This document shows, piece by piece, positions 6,718 to 13,369 of a DNA stretch of 33,616 bases (the stretch's first letter is position 1; every line of letters starts with the position of its first letter). The stretch is from positions 1-33,616 of the forward strand of contig DATLFM010000012.1 of the NCBI GenBank assembly GCA_035541015.1, written 5' to 3'. Below the pieces are notes generated by a model. The model saw nothing but the letters and a program-made list of their open reading frames with translations. It made no database searches and had not been told where the DNA came from. Origin of the DNA: Candidatus Thermoplasmatota archaeon (GTDB taxonomy: Archaea > Thermoplasmatota > SW-10-69-26 > JACQPN01 > JAIVGT01). Both the position numbers and the translations under genes were made by a program.

Positions 6718-7053
6718 TCAGGATTGGTTCCGAAGCGCCAGCAGGTCCGCTAAGAGCGCCGGCCCCCCGACTTCGCCGCAGGACGGGCAGCGGTAGATGC
6801 CGCCCCTCGGATTCCGGACGCAGTCAACGCACGCGTGGAAGCCGCAATCCTGGCATCGGAGGGCCAAGCCCCGGAATGTCTCCGGGCCGCTTGCGAATAC
6901 GACGCGCTTGGTTTCGCCCAATCCCCGGATGCGCAGCGTCTTTCCGCACGAGCCGCACGCGACCTCGTCCTCCAGCGCCAGGGGGCGTCCGTCCTTGTGC
7001 GTCCAGGCTGCCGGCGGCAAGCGGCTTCGGAAGAGGCGCCGGAAGATTCCCAT
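6718..7053 (-). CDS. Zinc-ribbon protein, unknown function
   Basis: A 111-residue soluble protein rich in Cys pairs: CGSCGK at about 33-38, CQDCGFHACVDC at about 67-78 and CPSCG at about 90-94, enough for two treble-clef or ribbon zinc sites. The basic N-terminus (MGIFRRLFRSR) could be a membrane- or RNA-contacting helix. It starts 4 bp after the stop of the upstream gene (7058-7717), with a GGAGTGAGGA-like ribosome-binding stretch formed by the end of that gene, so the two form an operon. No named family is recognised. Confidence 0.65.
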   Translation of the reverse strand: MGIFRRLFRSRLPPAAWTHKDGRPLALEDEVACGSCGKTLRIRGLGETKRVVFASGPETFRGLALRCQDCGFHACVDCVRNPRGGIYRCPSCGEVGGPALLADLLALRNQS

Positions 7054-7057
7054 GTCC

Positions 7058-7717
7058 TCACTCCTTGTACATGCCTTGGACGTCGCGGCAGTAGTTACCC
7101 TCGGGTGTCTCCACGACGAGGTAGACGAGGGGCTGCGTGACGGGATTCTGCTGCAAGAACGCCTGCGCCGTCGCGGCGTCGGGCGCTTCGTGGATGCGGT
7201 AGATCATCTCGATGCCCCCCCGGTCCTGCCGCTCCTCGCGCACGAAGCGAACGGAGCCGCGGGACTTTGCCGCGCGGGGACGCGGGGAGACGCGCTTCGT
7301 GGGCGCCTGCTCGCCGGTCCGGAAGGGCCTTCCGCCGTGCTTTGCAAACGCGGCCTTGGCCGCCTCGAAGGTCTCGACGGTCAGATCCTCGCCCGCCAGG
7401 ATCGCGTGGAAGGTCCCGTCCTGCGAGAACCGGTAGACGCCAAAGGTGAGCGTCTCCGTGCACACGAGGGCCCCCGTGTCCTTTGCCTCGTGGATGCACG
7501 GCACCTCGAGCAGAGCCTCGCGCGCCGCGCCCTCCGTCGGAAACGCGTGCAGGATGTACGGCTCGAACTTCTGGCTCGCGTTGCGGTTGATCCAGTACGC
7601 GCTCGATTTCTCGTCCGTGTCCTGGCGTGTCCCGACGTTGTCGCGCTCGAGGAATTCGCCGGGCGTTCGCTGCTCCGCGCTCTCGGACTTGCCCACAAGA
7701 CGGCTCCAAAGGCCCAC
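7058..7717 (-). CDS. Uncharacterised soluble protein
   Basis: A 219-residue protein without signal peptide or membrane segment. Its central region (about residues 35-140: SAYWINRNASQKFEPYILH, GVYRFSQDGTF, ETFEAAKAAFAKHGG) looks like an alpha/beta domain. A basic linker (KRVSPRPRAAKSRG) then leads to a second small domain near the C-terminus (IYRIHEAPDAATAQAFLQQN, LVYLVVETPEGNY). I recognise neither. I chose the GTG at 7717: GGGGAGG lies 7 bp upstream and an AAAACTTATG TATA-like box lies further up. The in-frame ATG at 7783 falls inside a palindrome upstream of that box. It is the first gene of an operon with the zinc-ribbon gene. Confidence 0.65.
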   Translation of the reverse strand: MGLWSRLVGKSESAEQRTPGEFLERDNVGTRQDTDEKSSAYWINRNASQKFEPYILHAFPTEGAAREALLEVPCIHEAKDTGALVCTETLTFGVYRFSQDGTFHAILAGEDLTVETFEAAKAAFAKHGGRPFRTGEQAPTKRVSPRPRAAKSRGSVRFVREERQDRGGIEMIYRIHEAPDAATAQAFLQQNPVTQPLVYLVVETPEGNYCRDVQGMYKE

Positions 7718-7771
7718 GTTCTCTGCCTCCCCGAGAGCGAGGCGCGGGGGCTCCCATAAGTTTTCGCGCCG

Positions 7772-7791
7772 CGCGATGAACATTCATCGCG
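7772..7791. repeat. 3'-end palindrome copy 3 (CGCGATGA/TCATCGCG)
   Basis: Perfect 8-bp arms CGCGATGA and TCATCGCG flank the loop ACAT. The TGA stop of the minus-strand secreted-protein gene (7784-7786) is part of the stem. It keeps the GCGATGA/TCATCGC core of the other copies, with the outermost pair changed from T-A to C-G, a compensatory change that favours a paired structure. Confidence 0.75.
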
Positions 7792-8383
7792 GCTTTCGCC
7801 GCGCGAGGAGAAGCGCCGCCAGCGCAAGAAGCCACAGCGGCGCCGCTGCAAACGGCGTCGAACGCTCGCGCGTCGTCGGCGGCGGATCGTCGTCCCACGC
7901 GGCGGAGGCCTGCCCGCAATGTCCAGGCAGGACCGATTTCTCCACGCGCACGCTTTTCGAATCCTGCGACACGGCGTAGGGCGGGTTGTCGTGCGCGACG
8001 GCGGCAACGGCCGCGCCGCCCTCGCGGCTGCAGTCGCGCGGCCACGTGAACGAGAGCACGAACGCGTGCTCGTACGCGCGGCGCTCCGGTGGCGTGCAAT
8101 CGCGGCCCGCGAGGACCTCGATCGTCGCGGGCGAGACGGAGAGCGAGGTCATGGGAAGCCCCGTCGCTTCGAGCTCGATTCGCGTGGCGCGGGAAGCGGG
8201 CCCGCTGCAGGCGATGGTGTACGTGACCGTTCCGTCCACGCTTGCGAAGTACGCGTCGCCGAGGTCGATCCGCTCCCACGCGAACCGCACGGTCGTCGTG
8301 GTCTCGACGCCCACGCTTGGCTGCGCGAGGGCGGGCGCTGCGGCCAGCAGGAGCGACGAAAGGGCGAGCCATCGCGCGCGCAC
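7784..8383 (-). CDS. Secreted, C-terminally membrane-anchored protein (family copy 1)
   Basis: A 199-residue precursor. The signal peptide is VRARWLALSSLLLAAAPALA, followed by about 145 residues of predicted beta-rich, Ig-like sequence with paired cysteines. A C-terminal hydrophobic anchor (LWLLALAALLLA) is followed by RRKPR. The same layout and weakly similar core (GTVTYTIAC, then Cys-containing strands, then VAAVAHDN) recur in the genes at 10467 and 11108. The GTG start at 8383 lies 27 bp from the shared box at 8408. Its TGA lies in a palindrome. It is probably displayed on the outer face of the membrane; the role is unknown. Confidence 0.7.
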   Translation of the reverse strand: MRARWLALSSLLLAAAPALAQPSVGVETTTTVRFAWERIDLGDAYFASVDGTVTYTIACSGPASRATRIELEATGLPMTSLSVSPATIEVLAGRDCTPPERRAYEHAFVLSFTWPRDCSREGGAAVAAVAHDNPPYAVSQDSKSVRVEKSVLPGHCGQASAAWDDDPPPTTRERSTPFAAAPLWLLALAALLLARRKPR

Positions 8384-8407
8384 GACGTGCCCACGGGTCG
8401 GGCGCGC

Positions 8408-8413
8408 CTTAAG
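8408..8413. promoter_or_regulatory. Shared divergent CTTAAG box
   Basis: This near-symmetric CTTAAG element is centred 27 bp from the GTG at 8383 on the minus strand and about 33 bp from the TTG at 8443 on the plus strand. One TATA-like island could serve both divergent genes. Confidence 0.5.
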
Positions 8414-8442
8414 CGTTGGGGGCGCGTCGCGCCGGCCGTGGA

Positions 8443-9204
8443 TTGTCCGTTTCCGTCGCGCGCGTCGTCGCCAGGAACAAGTACCACCTCGACGGTCGGG
8501 ACGTCGTGCGGAACGAGCCGATCTTCGTCCAGCTTCCCCGGCGCGAGACGGGGTGCCTTTCGTACGTCGTGGCCGATCCGCAGACGCGTCGCGCCGCCGT
8601 CGTCGATCCGCCGCAGGATCTCGCGCCGATCCTCTCGGCCGTCGCGGCGCAGCGGCTGCACGTCGACGCCGTGGTCGAGACCCACACGCACGCCGACCAC
8701 CTCTCCGGCGCGCGGCGGCTGGCCTCGCACGCGCAGGCGCGCCTCGTGCTGCCCGAGCGAAGCCCGGCCGCGTTCCCGTACGAGAAGCTCGCCGACGGAG
8801 GCGACTTTCGCGTGGGCGATCTGCGACTTCGCGCGCTTGCGACGCCCGGCCACACGCCGGACGCCATGACGCTCGTGCTTGCCGACCGTGCGCTCGTGGG
8901 CGACACGCTTCTTCCCGGCACGGCCGGGCGCGCGGACTTCTACGAGGGGGGAATCGAGGAGATGTACCACTCGCTGTTCGACCGGCTGCTGCGCCTCTCG
9001 GACGACCTTCTCGTGTACCCGGCGCACTACGGAGCGAAGCACGGCCTTCCCGAGAAGCTCTTCACGACGATCGGCGACGAGCGGCGCTCCAACGAGGCGC
9101 TCACGCAGGCGACGAAGGAGGACTTCGTCCGCTACATGACCGAAGGGTGGCCTGAGAAGCCGCACGGGTGGCGCGAGATCGTGGCCGCCAACACACGGGA
9201 GTAG
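8443..9204 (+). CDS. MBL-fold hydrolase, ETHE1-like persulfide dioxygenase/glyoxalase II type
   Basis: A 253-residue metallo-beta-lactamase-fold enzyme. Metal ligands are H81-x-H83-x-D85-H86 (THTHADHLSGA), H137 (TPGHTPD), D154 (GDTLLPGTAGRAD) and H195 (YPAHYG). The G-x-GRAD loop and short C-terminus favour the ETHE1 persulfide dioxygenase branch over classical glyoxalase II. In that branch a mononuclear iron oxidises glutathione or CoA persulfide to sulfite. The start is uncertain. TTG 8443 fits the CTTAAG box; TTG 8416 is too close to the box. GTG 8506 gives the shortest family-like N-terminus (VRNEPIFVQLPRRETG). The MFS gene starts 4 bp after its stop, so sulfite or sulfur-compound export is a testable link. 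Confidence 0.82.
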   Translation: MSVSVARVVARNKYHLDGRDVVRNEPIFVQLPRRETGCLSYVVADPQTRRAAVVDPPQDLAPILSAVAAQRLHVDAVVETHTHADHLSGARRLASHAQARLVLPERSPAAFPYEKLADGGDFRVGDLRLRALATPGHTPDAMTLVLADRALVGDTLLPGTAGRADFYEGGIEEMYHSLFDRLLRLSDDLLVYPAHYGAKHGLPEKLFTTIGDERRSNEALTQATKEDFVRYMTEGWPEKPHGWREIVAANTRE

Positions 9205-9208
9205 CCGC

Positions 9209-10462
9209 GTGGTCGTCCCGCTCCTTCCCGCGCCCGTCAAGGCGGGCCTGCGCGAGAACGCGCTGCTGTTTGCATTGCTCGTGCTCGTCAACGCTTTCGT
9301 GGGCACGATGGTGGGGATCGAGCGCACGCTCGTTCCGCTTCTGGGCGAGGAGGTCTTCGGGCTTGCCTCGAAGTCGGCCGTGCTGTCGTTCATCGCGACC
9401 TTCGGCCTCGTGAAGGCCTTCTCGAACCTGGCCGCCGGCGCGTGGAGCGAGCGAGTAGGCCGCCGCCGCGTGCTCCTCGTCGGCTGGGCGATCGGGCTTC
9501 CCGTGCCGCTCCTCCTCATGTTCGCGCCGGCCCCGCACTGGTGGATCGTGATTCTCGCCAACGTGCTCCTTGGCGTGAACCAGGGCCTCTGCTGGTCCAT
9601 GGCCGTCGTCATGAAGGTGGACGTGGCCGGCGAGAAGCGGCGCGGGCTTGCGATGGGCTTGAACGAGTTTGCGGGCTACGGCGCCGTCGGCCTGGCGGCC
9701 TTTGCTACGGGATTCCTCGCATCCGAGTTTGGCATCCGGCCGGTCCCGTTTGCGCTTGGCGCAGCCGCCGCCCTCGCCGGCCTTGCCGTGAGCTATTTCC
9801 TCGTCCCGGACACGGGCGGACTCGTGCGCCACCACGGTCCGCCGCCCGTCCCGGGCCGCGAGGCCTTCGTGCGGCTCACGGCCGGCGACCGACGCATCCT
9901 CGCGTTGAACCAAGCGGGGCTTGCCAACAACCTCAATGACGGCGTCGCGTGGGGCCTTTTTCCCATCCTCTTTGCCGCCGCCGTCGCGGACACGGCGGCC
10001 GTGGGCGCCCTCGTCGCGCTCTATCCGCTCACGTGGGGCGTCGCGCAGCTGGGCACGGGCGCGCTCTCCGACCGCATCGGCCGCTTTGGTCTCATCGCCG
10101 CGGGCATGCTCGTGCAGGCCGTGGCCATCGCGGCGCTCCTTTGGCCCGGAAGCGCCCACTGGGCCGCGGCCATGATCGCCTTGGGACTCGGGACGGCCAT
10201 GGTGTACCCGACGCTCCTCTCGGCCGTCGCCGACGTCGCGGGTCCGCGCGAGCGCGCGACGGCGCTTGGCGTCTACCGCTTCTGGCGCGACATGGGCTTT
10301 GCCGTGGGCGCGCTTGGCGCAGGCTTGGCGGCCGACCTCTTTGGCATGCCGGTCGCAATCGGGCTCGTGGCCCTTGTCACGGGCGCCTCGGGGCTTGTCG
10401 TGGCCGTGGCCTACGGGTCGGCGGCGTGGCCCGCTGCCAACGCCGCGCGCGCGCTGCGATGA
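9209..10462 (+). CDS. MFS transporter
   Basis: A 417-residue major facilitator with about twelve hydrophobic segments in two six-helix halves. The loop-2/3 signature GAWSERVGRRRVLLVG is present, with a degenerate repeat (GALSDRIGRFGL) in the second half, and a cytoplasmic mid-loop lies around residues 200-230. The GTG start at 9209 is 4 bp after the MBL-fold gene stop, so the two are likely one operon. The substrate is not readable; drug/sugar-phosphate-type exporters are the nearest impression. The final codons CTG-CGA-TGA form the left arm of a palindrome shared with the convergent secreted-protein gene. Confidence 0.85.
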   Translation: MVVPLLPAPVKAGLRENALLFALLVLVNAFVGTMVGIERTLVPLLGEEVFGLASKSAVLSFIATFGLVKAFSNLAAGAWSERVGRRRVLLVGWAIGLPVPLLLMFAPAPHWWIVILANVLLGVNQGLCWSMAVVMKVDVAGEKRRGLAMGLNEFAGYGAVGLAAFATGFLASEFGIRPVPFALGAAAALAGLAVSYFLVPDTGGLVRHHGPPPVPGREAFVRLTAGDRRILALNQAGLANNLNDGVAWGLFPILFAAAVADTAAVGALVALYPLTWGVAQLGTGALSDRIGRFGLIAAGMLVQAVAIAALLWPGSAHWAAAMIALGLGTAMVYPTLLSAVADVAGPRERATALGVYRFWRDMGFAVGALGAGLAADLFGMPVAIGLVALVTGASGLVVAVAYGSAAWPAANAARALR

Positions 10463-10474
10463 TTGTTCATCGCA
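10455..10474. repeat. 3'-end palindrome copy 4, containing both convergent stop codons
   Basis: Perfect 8-bp arms TGCGATGA and TCATCGCA flank the loop TTGT. The TGA of the plus-strand MFS gene (10460-10462) and the TGA of the minus-strand gene (10467-10469) occupy equivalent positions in the two arms. With one bulged A, three further pairs extend the stem outward. It looks like a bidirectional 3'-end element. Confidence 0.8.
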
Positions 10475-11075
10475 AGCGTCGCCCGTTGCGGAGACGCGCC
10501 GCGCCGGCGGCCGCGACGGCGCCAATCGCCGCAAGCGCAAGCGCGCCTTCGATCCCCGGAACCGCGTTGGGCGCGGCCTCGTCGTCCTGCGCGGAGCTCA
10601 TCTCGACGCGCTCGCCGGCCGGCCGGTCCTGCGTCACGACGGCCCACTGGGCCTCGCCTTGGCTTCCGTGGTAGGGCATGTTGTGAGCGGCCTCCGCCAC
10701 GAGGCGGCCCATGGCCGTCTGTCCCGGCGGCGCCTTCGACAGCATTAGGCGGAGGGCAAAGGGCGCCGAGACGGACTGCGTCCCCAGGCACGGGGAATGG
10801 ATCGGCAGGAAAACCTCGCTGGGCTCCGGGATCGCGGTCAGCCACGGCGCGTCCCATTCCACGAAGAGGGAGACGCGCGTCGACGGGCGCTCGGGCGGAA
10901 GCGAGCACGCGTAGGCGTAAACCACCTCGCCGGCCACGACGGTGACGCCGTCGGCGGGGACCGGCTCGGACGGGACGGAGAGCGAGATGGCGGTCGTCGT
11001 TGCGGTCAACGGAAACTGCGCGGAAGCAAGCGGCGCGAGCGCGACAAAGATGCACAACCCCAGGAAGAATCTCAT
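10467..11075 (-). CDS. Secreted, C-terminally anchored protein (family copy 2)
   Basis: A 202-residue precursor. The signal peptide is MRFFLGLCIFVALAPLASA, then a beta-rich core with GEVVYAYACSLPPERPSTRV, VEWDAPWL and LPIHSPC. The C-terminus is AVPGIEGALALAAIGAVAAA followed by basic residues. The tail resembles a PGF-CTERM-like sorting signal (a V-P-G-x-E lead, hydrophobic stretch, Arg cluster), but that is inference. The ATG at 11075 was chosen because it begins the signal peptide; an ATG at 11111 would put twelve hydrophilic residues in front of it. It is closely related to the gene just upstream at 11108 (shared DAPWL and LPIHxPC). Confidence 0.72.
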   Translation of the reverse strand: MRFFLGLCIFVALAPLASAQFPLTATTTAISLSVPSEPVPADGVTVVAGEVVYAYACSLPPERPSTRVSLFVEWDAPWLTAIPEPSEVFLPIHSPCLGTQSVSAPFALRLMLSKAPPGQTAMGRLVAEAAHNMPYHGSQGEAQWAVVTQDRPAGERVEMSSAQDDEAAPNAVPGIEGALALAAIGAVAAAGAARLRNGRRLR

Positions 11076-11107
11076 GCGGACCCCGGTCGGAGATCGCCCG
11101 CGCCGGG

Positions 11108-11710
11108 TCATGCGGTTTTTGGATAGGTCGTTTGACGCGGGCGCAGCGCGCGGGCCGCTAACAAGGCCAAGCCCCCGAGCGTCGGAACCGCCTCGTACGC
11201 AGGAACGGCATGGATTGGTTCTTCATCAAGCGTGTTCTTCGAAAGGGCGATCTCGCGCTCGATGTGGAGGTCCCAATCCACGTGCGCCGAGGTGCCCTCG
11301 TGCGGATCGTTGCGCTCGGCGACGGCACCCACCGTAACCGTCGCGGAACTTGTCGAGGGCGCGTTCTTCGCGATGGCGCGGATCTCGAAGGACCCCGTCG
11401 CGGTCACCGGGGACGCCAACGCGCAAGGGAAATGGATCGGCATCTGCAGCTCGCGAGGCTCGACGGCAAGTTCGAGCCACGGCGCGTCCGACTCCGCGAA
11501 GAGGGAGACCGTCGTTGCGGAGCGTTGCCCCGGCAGCAGGCAAACGTGCGAGTAGCGGATCTCGGCTGGCACAACGACCACGCCGTCGATTGGAAGGGGC
11601 TCGCCCGGGGGCATGATGCGCACCGAGAGCGTCGTCGGCGTCACCGACGCCTGCGCGCTGGCGATGGACGCAAGCGCAAGCAATACGAGCAATCCAACGA
11701 GGAGCCTCAC
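11108..11710 (-). CDS. Secreted, C-terminally anchored protein (family copy 3)
   Basis: A 200-residue precursor. It has signal peptide VRLLVGLLVLLALASIASA, then a core parallel to copy 2 (AEIRYSHVCLLPGQRSATTV, ESDAPWLEL, MPIHFPC) and a C-terminal AVPAYEAVPTLGGLALLAARAL anchor with a basic tail. The GTG at 11710 has GGGGGGTG five bases upstream and a CGAAAACTTC promoter-like stretch further up (about 11750-11759). Copy 2 starts 32 bp after its stop, so the two are likely one operon produced by tandem duplication. A surface structural or adhesive role is possible but not shown. Confidence 0.72.
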   Translation of the reverse strand: MRLLVGLLVLLALASIASAQASVTPTTLSVRIMPPGEPLPIDGVVVVPAEIRYSHVCLLPGQRSATTVSLFAESDAPWLELAVEPRELQMPIHFPCALASPVTATGSFEIRAIAKNAPSTSSATVTVGAVAERNDPHEGTSAHVDWDLHIEREIALSKNTLDEEPIHAVPAYEAVPTLGGLALLAARALRPRQTTYPKTA

Positions 11711-11805
11711 GCAAACACCCCCCGGCCGGGGCTTCGGCCGGCGCGGCCATGAAGTTTTCGGTGGATATCCGGTCGCGGTAGCTTTGCCCCGGCCGTCGGC
11801 AACCC

Positions 11806-11810
11806 TTAAG
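11806..11810 (+). promoter_or_regulatory. TTAAG TATA box for the gene at 11834
   Basis: The CTTAAG element is centred 27 bp upstream of the GTG at 11834, giving a predicted leaderless start. Confidence 0.6.
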
Positions 11811-11833
11811 CGCGCCCCGCCCCTCGCGCACCC

Positions 11834-12286
11834 GTGCGCGCGCGGTACCCTCTTCCCTTCGTCCCGCTGCTCTTGAGCATCGTCGTACCGGGCGTGCTCC
11901 TGCCGGCGGTGTTTGCGAACTTCGCCGCGCTTGTGGCAGGCGGCGAGGCCGCGCGCGCGGCCGTCGCGCCGCTTGCGGTGGCGGGGTTCCTGGCGGTCGT
12001 GATCGCATTTGCGGTGTACGCGAGTGCGCGAACGTTCTACGCGCCCATGCACGCGATCGCCGCGCACCTCGAGTCGCGGGGCGCTCGGTACGCGCGGGCG
12101 GTCGCAAGCTTGGCCGGTCCGATCGTCGCCTTCGAGTTTGCCCACCCGAGCGGGACGCTGCGCCTTCAGCAGGTGGGCTTTGGCCACTACGCGCTGGCGC
12201 GCGAAGGGCAGACGGCGTATGTGCTCGCGGGCCCCGGATCCCGCGCCGCCGTGGACGCGGCCCTGGAGGCCTGGGGCCTTGCCTGA
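11834..12286 (+). CDS. Small membrane protein with soluble C-terminal domain
   Basis: A 150-residue protein. It has two hydrophobic helices (about 8-33 and 43-66), then about 85 residues of soluble alpha/beta sequence (AHPSGTLRLQQVGFGHYALA, AVDAALEAWGLA). The GTG start is fixed by the TTAAG box 27 bp upstream. The following gene has the same plan (two helices, then a soluble domain of similar length), and its likely TTG start overlaps this stop by eight bases. The two may form a heteromeric membrane complex. No family is recognised. Confidence 0.6.
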   Translation: MRARYPLPFVPLLLSIVVPGVLLPAVFANFAALVAGGEAARAAVAPLAVAGFLAVVIAFAVYASARTFYAPMHAIAAHLESRGARYARAVASLAGPIVAFEFAHPSGTLRLQQVGFGHYALAREGQTAYVLAGPGSRAAVDAALEAWGLA

Positions 12287-12794
12287 GGGGGATGTCGATT
12301 ACCGGGCGAAGGTGAAGCCGCTTGCGGCGCTTGCCGCCGCGTGTGTGACCGTCGCGTTCGCGCTCGTGGGGCTTGTCGTCTACGCGCTCGCGTACGTGGC
12401 GCCCCCCTTCGACCGGCCGCCGGCGCCCGACGGTGGCGCGTTTGCGGTGGCCGGCCTCGCGCTCCTCGTGCTCGTGTTCTTCGCGGCCAAGGGCGCGGTC
12501 ATGGTTTGGATGCGGCCGGTCTGGCAGCTTGCGCGCGAGCTTTCCCCCCGCGTGCGACCGACGGAGGTCCGCGTGCGCGGGCGCCTCTTCCCCTTCCGCG
12601 TGGCGATCGAGATGCGCGGCGAGCGGGGCGTCGTCGCCGTCGAGGGGCGATCCGGCGCGCAATCGGCGCTTTCGATCGTCGCGATCCGCGGCGACCGCGC
12701 GCACGAGGTCGGAGCCGTGAAGCGGCTGCCCGCCGGGGCGGCCGACGCGGCCGCCCGCGCGCTGGAGCTCCCCGACGCGGGCGCTCACTCGTAG
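12279..12794 (+). CDS. Membrane protein with soluble C-terminal domain, partner of the preceding gene
   Basis: A 171-residue protein with two helices (about 13-37 and 53-77) and a basic linker. A C-terminal soluble domain follows (EVRVRGRLFPFRVAIEMRG, GVVAVEGRSGA). The start is uncertain: TTG 12279 has GGAGG nine bases upstream and overlaps the preceding stop, while GTG 12312 would still keep both helices. Its last ten bases overlap the convergent HD-hydrolase gene. The function is unknown. Confidence 0.58.
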   Translation: MPEGDVDYRAKVKPLAALAAACVTVAFALVGLVVYALAYVAPPFDRPPAPDGGAFAVAGLALLVLVFFAAKGAVMVWMRPVWQLARELSPRVRPTEVRVRGRLFPFRVAIEMRGERGVVAVEGRSGAQSALSIVAIRGDRAHEVGAVKRLPAGAADAAARALELPDAGAHS

Positions 12795-13309
12795 CGCAAG
12801 AGGAGCGCCTGAAGGCGCGGATCGGCCACGGCGCGCCGCGCGCTTTCGCGGAAGCGCGCGAGCTTGTCGCGCGGGAATCCCTCGTCCTCGTACATGCGCG
12901 CGGTGGCGGCCATCTCGACCTTGTCGAGCTCGCGGACGAGGCGCGCCTCGGGCGAGCCGAGCGATTCGTACTCGGCCCACAGCGCAAGCAGATGCTTGCG
13001 CGAGGCGTCGGGCAACCGGGCCGCAAGCTCCGCCATGGCCGCGTTCTCCCGAAGGCGCTTCTCGGCCGCGTCGACGTCGCCGGGGCGAAGGTCGCCCGTG
13101 ATCGCCTCCGCGAGGTCGTGCACGATCGCAAGCTGCGCCGCCTTGCCCGCGTCGAGCCCCGTCTCGCGGGCGGCCACGAGCGCAAGGAGCGAAAGGCCCC
13201 ACGCGTGGTCGGCCACGCTCTCGGGCGCGGGGACCCCCACGTCCTTCCATCCGGTGCGCGGCGTCCGCTTGAGCCGCATCGCTTGCGCGAGGAAGGAGGC
13301 GACGTCCAT
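12785..13309 (-). CDS. HD-domain hydrolase (HDDC2/YfbR-like)
   Basis: A 174-residue HD-superfamily phosphohydrolase. Metal-binding residues are H35 (SVADHAWG), H64-D65 (IVHDLAEAITGD) and D129 (RELDKVEMA), in the pattern of HDDC2/5'-deoxynucleotidase proteins. A role in removing 5'-phosphate from deoxynucleotides is plausible but the substrate is not proven. The ATG at 13309 lies 27 bp from the AT island at 13335-13343 shared with the divergent dtdA. The 3' end overlaps the plus-strand gene by ten bases, with GCGCT...AGCGC around the two stops. Confidence 0.82.
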   Translation of the reverse strand: MDVASFLAQAMRLKRTPRTGWKDVGVPAPESVADHAWGLSLLALVAARETGLDAGKAAQLAIVHDLAEAITGDLRPGDVDAAEKRLRENAAMAELAARLPDASRKHLLALWAEYESLGSPEARLVRELDKVEMAATARMYEDEGFPRDKLARFRESARRAVADPRLQALLLRYE

Positions 13310-13334
13310 GCCTCCGGCAGGGCGCGGGGTTCCG

Positions 13335-13343
13335 AAAAAGCTA
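13335..13343. promoter_or_regulatory. Shared divergent AT island (TATA-like)
   Basis: AAAAAGCTA lies 26-30 bp from both the ATG at 13309 (minus) and the TTG at 13370 (plus). It is the only AT-rich stretch in the 60-bp gap, so both leaderless promoters must overlap here. Confidence 0.5.
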
Positions 13344-13369
13344 TCCTGCCGGCCGGGGGCTTCCGCGCG

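Noticed and set aside
7718-7783. ATG at 7783 as the start of the 219-residue minus-strand protein
   Set aside because: It lies inside a palindrome and upstream of the likely TATA box; GTG 7717 has a good ribosome-binding site.
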